From Enterovibrio gelatinilyticus (GTDB taxonomy: Bacteria; Pseudomonadota; Gammaproteobacteria; Enterobacterales; Vibrionaceae), in contig NZ_JAJUBC010000024.1 of the NCBI RefSeq assembly GCF_028683095.1, positions 20,991 to 84,990 on the forward strand: a DNA stretch of 64,000 nucleotides. Reading direction: 5' to 3'. Of this stretch, positions 59,131-64,000 are shown in pieces. Numbering within the stretch: the stretch's first letter is position 1; each line of letters begins with the position of its first letter. The notes beneath the pieces were generated by a model. The model made no database searches. It had not been told where the DNA came from and saw nothing but the letters and a program-made list of their open reading frames with translations. A program made the translations under genes and the position numbers.

Positions 59131-59841
59131 TTAGTCATCTCCTACAGGATATTGCCGTCTACCCCACAAGTGATGAAGCAAATTGAGACTAAACTCGGGA
59201 TTTGTCAGTTTTTCGTACCGTACTAGCTGCCGCTTGACTTCTCTTAGCTCAAGGTAATGTCGAAACTGCGATGTTATTAAGAAAGCCAATATCACAAACA
59301 AAAACAATAGAAAAAATCCTACCAAGACTGACCAAATGGTTTTAAGCAAAGCAAACAAAACGAACATTGCCAGACCACTAACAACGTATAGAACACACAT
59401 AAATAAGGTAAATAGGGTTAAAGCGCTGTCCGCTCTGTTAAACACAAATCGAAATTGCGCGCTGCCTGCCGGTCTTAGGTAACCGCCCACGCACCTGATC
59501 TGCTTAATGGTCAAATTGCCTTCACGATACATCGACAGAATTGGGGTGAGGCGCTGACACTCGATATCCAACTCGGTCGAAATCCTGACTGCCTCGTTAT
59601 CGAGTATCGCTGCGAGCGTTTTCGCTTGCTCAGATGTTTTATCTTCCAGTGCTTCGTAAAAACTCTTCGTCAATAAAAAGCGACGCTTACGAATACGATG
59701 TTCGTGAAAGTTATCCCATGCAACAACCCCTTTAAACGCCATTCCCAGTAAGGCAACCAATAAGACAATGTATCCACCTATACCAAGATCAGTCTTTAGC
59801 GTTTCGATGCTAACCCCCATCAGTTCAACAGCATTCGTCAC
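59131..59841 (-). CDS. Membrane protein of unknown function
   Basis: A 236-residue protein with one membrane helix near 22-38 and two more near 142-165 and 168-192. A helical cytoplasmic domain of about 100 residues lies between the first and second. The C terminus is basic (RHYLELREVKRQLVRYEKL). No family is recognised. It lies immediately upstream of the gpI remnant on the same strand, separated by a short repeat that also precedes the sheath remnant. It may be accessory cargo of the degenerate prophage. Confidence 0.7.
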   Translation of the reverse strand: MTNAVELMGVSIETLKTDLGIGGYIVLLVALLGMAFKGVVAWDNFHEHRIRKRRFLLTKSFYEALEDKTSEQAKTLAAILDNEAVRISTELDIECQRLTPILSMYREGNLTIKQIRCVGGYLRPAGSAQFRFVFNRADSALTLFTLFMCVLYVVSGLAMFVLFALLKTIWSVLVGFFLLFLFVILAFLITSQFRHYLELREVKRQLVRYEKLTNPEFSLNLLHHLWGRRQYPVGDD

Positions 59842-60112
59842 TTTCTATCTTTCCCTTGGCCACCATATACCCCGTGAATCTCGGAGCTGCGTTTATACTC
59901 TCTACCCACTTCAAACATGCAAACGCCTTACAATCTAGTCAGTCCATAGCAATCGAAAATAAATAACATCAATTTCATGAGGTTAAGATTCACCCGTGAC
60001 TTATCAAGAAATTAAACTGTACAACTTTTGTACAAAAAACTTTACCTCACTTTTGAGAGCCTGTATATATTAACACTGGTTATATATTCATATTTTCCAG
60101 TGGGAGGTAATT

Positions 60113-60727
60113 ATGTGGGTTGAAATGACAAACCTAAAAGCACTCCATCAGAGCATGCTTCGTATCAAGACAGACATGCAGCAGTTCCAGGTAAAAACAG
60201 GTTCAGCTAGCTTCGACTGTTTGTTTTCAACCCGGGATGCGCCTTTTGTGTTAACTCTCACCTCGCGCGGTGCCAGCCCCAAGTTTTTTCGGTTTGATGT
60301 CGTTGGTGGTTACAAGATAAAGCCCTACTTTGGGGAAGATTACAGTGAACTCGCCGCGCTGCTGAACTCCGGTGCCAATACCGGTCAAAAACTTATTCCT
60401 CGAAACTTTCTTGAACAGCTGAATAGCGCCATTCCGTCTAAGGCCAACGAAAAGAACGTCCCGCCTCCACAAGAAATCATCCGTCTAAGACCGGATATTA
60501 CGGAGCAACGAGACCGACCTTACTTCGACACCTGGATGTATTGGACACAAGAATCAGGGCGCCACCCATCCACTGAGAACCTTGAGAAAACAAAGTTGGT
60601 CCTAGGCCGTGATGCTTGGGAATACAGCAAAGAAATGAATGCGTCTTCGAAATGGAGTGCCAAGGAGTTGGGCCGAAATTGGACCAGTGAAGAAGCAAAC
60701 TTCAAGGAATCGGAGAAAGAGAAATAG
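60113..60727 (+). CDS. DUF6037-like protein
   Basis: A 204-residue protein with no signal peptide. The N-terminal half has the layout I associate with DUF6037: a helix (LKALHQSMLRIKTDMQQFQ), then SFDCLFSTRDAPFVLTLTSR, a short strand, and YKIKPYFGEDYSELAALL. The C-terminal third is charged and likely helical. AGTGGGAGG precedes the ATG by 4 bases. The following gene starts at the base after its stop, so the pair is translationally coupled. DUF6037 has no established function; family assignment is from memory. Confidence 0.65.
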   Translation: MWVEMTNLKALHQSMLRIKTDMQQFQVKTGSASFDCLFSTRDAPFVLTLTSRGASPKFFRFDVVGGYKIKPYFGEDYSELAALLNSGANTGQKLIPRNFLEQLNSAIPSKANEKNVPPPQEIIRLRPDITEQRDRPYFDTWMYWTQESGRHPSTENLEKTKLVLGRDAWEYSKEMNASSKWSAKELGRNWTSEEANFKESEKEK

Positions 60728-61444
60728 ATGCACAAAGACTTCCCAAATCTCAAACAACCTGATGGCTCCATATCATGTGGCGCCTACAGCCTCACCGCCT
60801 GTCTTGATGTAATGGGATTACTGCCCGTCCCCCATCGTCTTTTCCTTTATCAAATCGATTTGTCGAAGGGTGCTTTTGTTGGCGAGCAGGTTGTTCTTGA
60901 ACCGACAGACTCTCTCACGGAAACTGCAGAAAAAATCTATTTGGTCACGGGGATCATTGATCAAAGTGAATACTCTAAACTCGTCCAAGATTCAGGCCTG
61001 AACGCCATCTCAGCGATGGCTTATGTGTTGATGTGCTTTGGCGTTAAGCCTCAGATAATTCTTCGCGACGAGAGTACATACAATCAGCTGGCTGCCGCAT
61101 ACCCGCAAGAACTTCGCATGAGCAACGCGTTAGATGTGCCAATTCTTTGCGGTATGGACAATCTAGCCATTGATGATGATAGCTACCTGATGCCAACGGC
61201 AGTTTTTCATAGGGAAAATCTCCATGTCGTAGCGATGAAACCTGACGGTGTGTGGTTTGACCCTGAACAGGATGAGCGACCGGACTGGCCAGCTCTGGTA
61301 AATTGGGATTCTATACCCGAGTCAGAGCTCGGGCATGAGTGGTTAGGGGTAACCTTGAGAATTCCACTCTCTCAGACATCAGTTGATAAACACATCTCAG
61401 GTACGGGCCATGACACCACTTTTCTGTCTACGCCAGCAGAGTAG
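60728..61444 (+). CDS. Probable papain-like cysteine protease fold protein, coupled to DUF6037
   Basis: A 238-residue soluble protein. SCGAYSLTACLDVMG (~17-31) has the Cys-at-helix-start arrangement of papain-fold and C39-like peptidases. A His follows in ENLHVVAM (~178), and an Asp/Asn-type partner could be in VWFDPEQDE (~185). The Cys-His-Asp order and spacing fit that clan but no family is matched directly, so peptidase activity is inference. There is no signal peptide. It begins at the base after the stop of the DUF6037 gene. Its 3' end overlaps the convergent lipoprotein gene by 73 bases. Confidence 0.6.
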   Translation: MHKDFPNLKQPDGSISCGAYSLTACLDVMGLLPVPHRLFLYQIDLSKGAFVGEQVVLEPTDSLTETAEKIYLVTGIIDQSEYSKLVQDSGLNAISAMAYVLMCFGVKPQIILRDESTYNQLAAAYPQELRMSNALDVPILCGMDNLAIDDDSYLMPTAVFHRENLHVVAMKPDGVWFDPEQDERPDWPALVNWDSIPESELGHEWLGVTLRIPLSQTSVDKHISGTGHDTTFLSTPAE

Positions 61445-62367
61445 CCTACTCCCTTTTGGTCTGTAGTGACGTGCGAAACCCAGCCGTTATGAACTTCCTG
61501 AGTCACGTAAATCGTTGAGAGGTCTTTGTTAATGAAGGCAATATGGCCATCAACGGTACCAATAGACAAACAATCACCCACGTGACCGAATGACTCCACA
61601 CTGACCTGAAGAGGCAATGCCTTGATGAGATTCCCGCGCTCATCCAGTTGAACTAACTTTTTATTTTTCATAAAGACAATAATGTCATCATGAAATCTTA
61701 TGGCTCCAATCACCTTCTCGCTCCTGTCGGTCAAAGCAACATACCCATCAGACAAGATAACGCCATTGTCCAAGTCTATGACTTTATGGTTATTGCCATC
61801 TTCTTTGAAGATGTGTAGGAATGCTTTGGATTCAGAGAGAGCATGATGAACCTTATATTTTGGCAACAATACCGGTATTTCTTTTGTCTGTTCAAAACTC
61901 GGTAGTTTGTAAATACGTACCGGACTACCTTTTGAGAATTTAATCATCGTTTCATCAAAAAAATGCCACTCAGTGTAATAGGCTGATGTCCGGCCATCTT
62001 TCTCTGTAACAAACGTGTATTCATCCATTTTCTTAATGAAATTAAAAACAAATTTGTTTTTGTAGTCTCCATAGACTCTAATTACTTCATCGTTTCTTTC
62101 GTCTTTGATAAAAGTAGAGAAATCTTCGAAATCTCTACTTTCTAAAAGCTCTAGAGCTGATGACAACACGAGGAGTTGGTCATAACCCTTGAAGTCATGA
62201 GCCGCATAGACACCATCATCAGCCCCCAACAAGTAAGCGATGCCAGCGTCCAATTTCTTTTCCCCTTTGACATCGAGTGTCATAGGCACCTGTTCGAGCT
62301 TGTTGGACGAACAAGCAGACAGAAAAATGACAGACATAACCAAAAAGACAAATCGGAAACTTCTCAT
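61372..62367 (-). CDS. Lipoprotein of beta-propeller type
   Basis: A 331-residue lipoprotein. The lipobox is LSAC (Cys ~19), followed by SSN, so outer-membrane sorting is plausible. The mature part has repeated four-strand blades with Asp and Gly turns (SVESFGHVGDCLSIGTVDGH, AFINKDLSTIYVTQEV, HNGWVSHVTTDQKGVGYSAG), a WD40 or quinoprotein-like propeller. No specific family is recognised. Its last 73 bases overlap the end of the convergent papain-like gene, so either gene may have gained its 3' end by extension. Confidence 0.7.
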   Translation of the reverse strand: MRSFRFVFLVMSVIFLSACSSNKLEQVPMTLDVKGEKKLDAGIAYLLGADDGVYAAHDFKGYDQLLVLSSALELLESRDFEDFSTFIKDERNDEVIRVYGDYKNKFVFNFIKKMDEYTFVTEKDGRTSAYYTEWHFFDETMIKFSKGSPVRIYKLPSFEQTKEIPVLLPKYKVHHALSESKAFLHIFKEDGNNHKVIDLDNGVILSDGYVALTDRSEKVIGAIRFHDDIIVFMKNKKLVQLDERGNLIKALPLQVSVESFGHVGDCLSIGTVDGHIAFINKDLSTIYVTQEVHNGWVSHVTTDQKGVGYSAGVDRKVVSWPVPEMCLSTDV

Positions 62368-62445
62368 TTCATATCCTTATCTAATGAAACTATCCATAGG
62401 TGAGGTAATACGACTTCAACGCTAAGAAGTCATGTTGTCACTCTC

Positions 62446-62853
62446 TTAGAACCTCACTATCAAATTGCAATCGAGCGCAGTCACAACATACCCCAGCCCC
62501 TCCAGCCTCGCCTTCGCAGGCTGGATGACACTCTCTTCCACCTCTGCGCTGATGGCATCAAAGCCGGTATCCGCACTCACCTCCGTCACCCCTTGACGGG
62601 CCATTCGTGAAACTTCTTCCAGGCACTTGGCTACGAGTGCTGCAGCACCATCTTCCAAAGCATGTTCAGCCAGCTTCTTCGCATCAGCGGCAGAGAGCTC
62701 GCCGGTTGGAGTGGTGGCGGACAGGAGGCTTTTTTCTAGGCGATCAATTAGTTCCGCATTCATCGAGCGCCTATTAACTTTGGCATTGCTTTCAAGTTCA
62801 CTCTTCAGTTCTGAAGGCATTCTGAGCCCAAATGGGGCGATATCTCTGCTCAC
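62446..62853 (-). CDS. Arc-family DNA-binding protein (phage repressor-like)
   Basis: A 135-residue ribbon-helix-helix protein. Residues ~5-45 hold the Arc-type fold: FGLRMPSELKSELESNA as the strand and first helix, then RRSMNAELIDRLEKSL. The C-terminal ~90 residues are helical then beta-like and have no family I can name. It is divergent from a 54-aa Arc-like gene, and the 134 bases between them contain three copies of a palindromic operator. This layout resembles Arc/Mnt-type immunity switches of temperate phage. Confidence 0.85.
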   Translation of the reverse strand: MSRDIAPFGLRMPSELKSELESNAKVNRRSMNAELIDRLEKSLLSATTPTGELSAADAKKLAEHALEDGAAALVAKCLEEVSRMARQGVTEVSADTGFDAISAEVEESVIQPAKARLEGLGYVVTALDCNLIVRF

Positions 62854-62886
62854 AAAAATCTCAACAGTTGGAAATCAAAAAAGTAG

Positions 62887-62899
62887 TTACACAGTGTAG
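62887..62899. promoter_or_regulatory. Operator 1 of the Arc-type divergent region
   Basis: TTACACAGTGTAG, a 13-bp site of the form YTACAC-N-GTGTAR with one arm mismatch. It is nearest to the 62446-62853 gene, 34 bases from its start. Confidence 0.75.
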
Positions 62900-62922
62900 T
62901 CAAATCAAACTTGCGATAATAG

Positions 62923-62935
62923 CTACACCGTGTAA
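62923..62935. promoter_or_regulatory. Operator 2 of the Arc-type divergent region
   Basis: CTACACCGTGTAA, the same 13-bp site. Its centre is 36 bases from operator 1 and 31 from operator 3, close to whole helical turns. Confidence 0.75.
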
Positions 62936-62953
62936 CCATTGCGTTACTTTTCA

Positions 62954-62966
62954 CTACACCGTGTAG
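62954..62966. promoter_or_regulatory. Operator 3 of the Arc-type divergent region
   Basis: CTACACCGTGTAG with flanking A and T makes a perfect 15-bp palindrome about its central base. It is the best match and lies 22 bases upstream of the 54-aa gene. Confidence 0.8.
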
Positions 62967-62987
62967 TCATGAGTGTGAGGATATTCA

Positions 62988-63152
62988 ATGGAACATAAAC
63001 AAGCTAACAGCCCATTTAGTATGAGAATGCCAACACCTTTGAAGGTCTGGATAGAGAAGCGAGCGAGAGAGAACTTCATGAGCAACTCAGCATTCGTCAC
63101 TCAGATCCTTGTTAAAGAGATGAAAGAAGATAAAAAAGAAATTAGTCAGTAG
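62988..63152 (+). CDS. Small Arc-like ribbon-helix-helix protein, 54 aa
   Basis: Translation gives a 54-residue protein: strand FSMRMPTPLKVWIEKRA (~10-26) followed by SNSAFVTQILVKEMKED, the classical RHH pattern of Arc. GAGG lies 7 bases before the ATG. The gene is shorter than 60 codons and easily missed. It is probably the phage-type regulator that competes with the divergent 135-aa protein for the three operators; which one represses which is not readable from sequence. Confidence 0.8.
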   Translation: MEHKQANSPFSMRMPTPLKVWIEKRARENFMSNSAFVTQILVKEMKEDKKEISQ

Positions 63153-63224
63153 ATAAAGTGAGACCCCAAGAGCGGCAACTCTTGAGGCCTCGTCAACTCA
63201 CCTATCAACAGTAGGAGAATCGAC

Positions 63225-63434
63225 ATGTCGACTCTAACAAACAACCACTTGGAAATCCAAAACGATATCAACCGTATGTTGGCACAGGCCAACGCCCTCA
63301 TTGATATGCTCTGTGTCGATGACCAATACCGCACCATCGATGCCGCCACCCTATCCAATGCACTTTGGCTGTTAAGCGATCGCATCACCGACATCGACCA
63401 TGCTTGCCAACAATTGTTCAAGGAGGCCGCATGA
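63225..63434 (+). CDS. Small phage-type protein of unknown function
   Basis: The 69-residue product is helical throughout (NDINRMLAQANALIDMLCVD, then LSNALWLLSDRITDIDHACQ), acidic, without signal peptide. AGTAGGAG precedes the ATG. Its stop overlaps the antirepressor start as ATGA. Similar short genes often precede antirepressors in prophages; no family name is offered. Confidence 0.7.
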   Translation: MSTLTNNHLEIQNDINRMLAQANALIDMLCVDDQYRTIDAATLSNALWLLSDRITDIDHACQQLFKEAA

Positions 63435-64000
63435 ACGTCATCCCTTTCCAGTTCCAGCATGAAAATATCCGGGTAATAGAGCAGAGCGGTGAACCCTGGT
63501 TTGTAGCAAAGGATGTTGCGTCAATTCTTGGCTACAGCAACCCTCGAGATGCTGTAAATCGACACTGCAAAGGGGGGCGTGAAACACGACTTCCTACAAA
63601 TAGCGGTGAACAGCTTGCAAAAATAATCCCTGAACGCGACGTCTATCGCCTCATCATGCGCTCAAAACTACCCGAGGCGGAGAAGTTCGAGGACTGGGTG
63701 GTGTCAGATGTGATGCCCTCGATTCGAAAGACAGGCAGCTACAGCACGGCCGACCTCTCACGCATGGATATCCTTAAACTCGCCATGCAAGCAGAAGAAG
63801 AGAAGCTCCGGCTGCAAGCCCAAGTGGCAGAGGACCGGCCTAAGGTTGAGGCCTATCACCTCATCGCGGATAGCCAAGGCTCGCTTTGTATCACCGATGC
63901 CGCCAAGAACCTGCAACTGCAGCCCAAAGCCCTCTTCACCTGGCTGGCTGCAAATCGCTGGATATACAAGCGGCCGGATGGAAAAAGCGGGATTGGTTAT
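63431..64000 (+). CDS. Phage antirepressor (BRO-N plus ANT domain), truncated by the window end
   Basis: The 190 visible residues start with a BRO-N domain (EPWFVAKDVASILGYSNPRD, ~21-40; RLIMRSKLPEAEKFEDWV, ~80-97) and continue with a charged coiled-coil and the beginning of a KilA-C/ANT-type domain (AYHLIADSQGSLCITDAAKN, ~145). The frame is open at base 64000, so the end is not visible. Antirepressors of this kind inactivate or bypass a phage repressor. GGAGG precedes the ATG. Confidence 0.9.
   Translation, partial: MNVIPFQFQHENIRVIEQSGEPWFVAKDVASILGYSNPRDAVNRHCKGGRETRLPTNSGEQLAKIIPERDVYRLIMRSKLPEAEKFEDWVVSDVMPSIRKTGSYSTADLSRMDILKLAMQAEEEKLRLQAQVAEDRPKVEAYHLIADSQGSLCITDAAKNLQLQPKALFTWLAANRWIYKRPDGKSGIGY

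Noticed and set aside
56780..64000. One intact prophage
   Set aside because: The sheath and gpI genes are broken and most structural genes are absent. The Arc/antirepressor region at the end may be a separate element, and its remainder is outside the window.

Overview
The window looks like a chromosomal stretch from a Vibrionaceae-type marine gammaproteobacterium (Vibrio, Grimontia or Enterovibrio-like). The main support is the adjacent convergent pair cqsA/cqsS (CAI-1-type quorum sensing), the nrf nitrite-ammonification cluster, torECA, a DUF3087 gene, and three large PAS or HAMP chemoreceptors in 15 kb. The assignment rests on family recognition only; no search was run.

Layout. 0-9 kb: a DUF6506 protein, a secreted trypsin-like protease with chitin-binding-type modules, an AT-rich four-gene island (3.26-5.28 kb) ending in a leaderless N-acetylmuramoyl-alanine amidase, creD, a zinc-finger hypothetical and DUF3087. 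9-16.3 kb: a complete Bat-type operon (MoxR ATPase, DUF58, DUF4381, two VWA proteins of which the second carries TPRs, BatD). 16.4-23.8 kb: respiratory nitrite ammonification, with nrfG and nrfA convergent, and nrfBCDEF divergent from nrfA across a region holding an FNR-type box. 24-29.4 kb: an FG-GAP gene fragment, an ECF sigma/anti-sigma pair with a DoxX gene, a divergent TlpA-like thioredoxin behind a palindromic operator, and an orphan DUF4157-like protein with two HExxH motifs. 29.5-32.7 kb: a TauE-type exporter and a coupled three-gene phospholipid module (CDP-alcohol phosphotransferase, CdsA-like, PlsC-like). 33-36.6 kb: cqsA with a structured leader, and cqsS. 37-50.5 kb: SDR/LysR pair, DMT exporter/LysR pair, a periplasmic protein coupled to a chemoreceptor, a four-PAS soluble chemoreceptor, a 2OG-Fe(II) oxygenase, a GNAT acetyltransferase and a bacterial globin. 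50.6-56.5 kb: torECA (TMAO respiration; torE is a 59-aa gene) and another PAS chemoreceptor-like protein.

56.7-64 kb is accessory DNA. It holds frameshifted remnants of a Mu-like phage (tail sheath and protease/scaffold I) interleaved with intact genes of unknown function, then a DUF6037/papain-like-protease-like pair, a lipoprotein, and the immunity region of a phage-like element (divergent Arc-type genes with three operators, and a BRO-N/ANT antirepressor that runs off the window).

A MITE-like repeat family with TATACCCAA...TTGGGTATA ends occurs at least five times, once directly at the 5' end of cqsS. The best candidates for undescribed biology are the four-gene amidase island, the orphan DUF4157-like double metalloprotease, the DUF6037/cysteine-protease-like pair beside the prophage, and the structured cqsA leader. 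Anaerobic respiration (nrf, tor), quorum sensing and chemosensing dominate the core genes.
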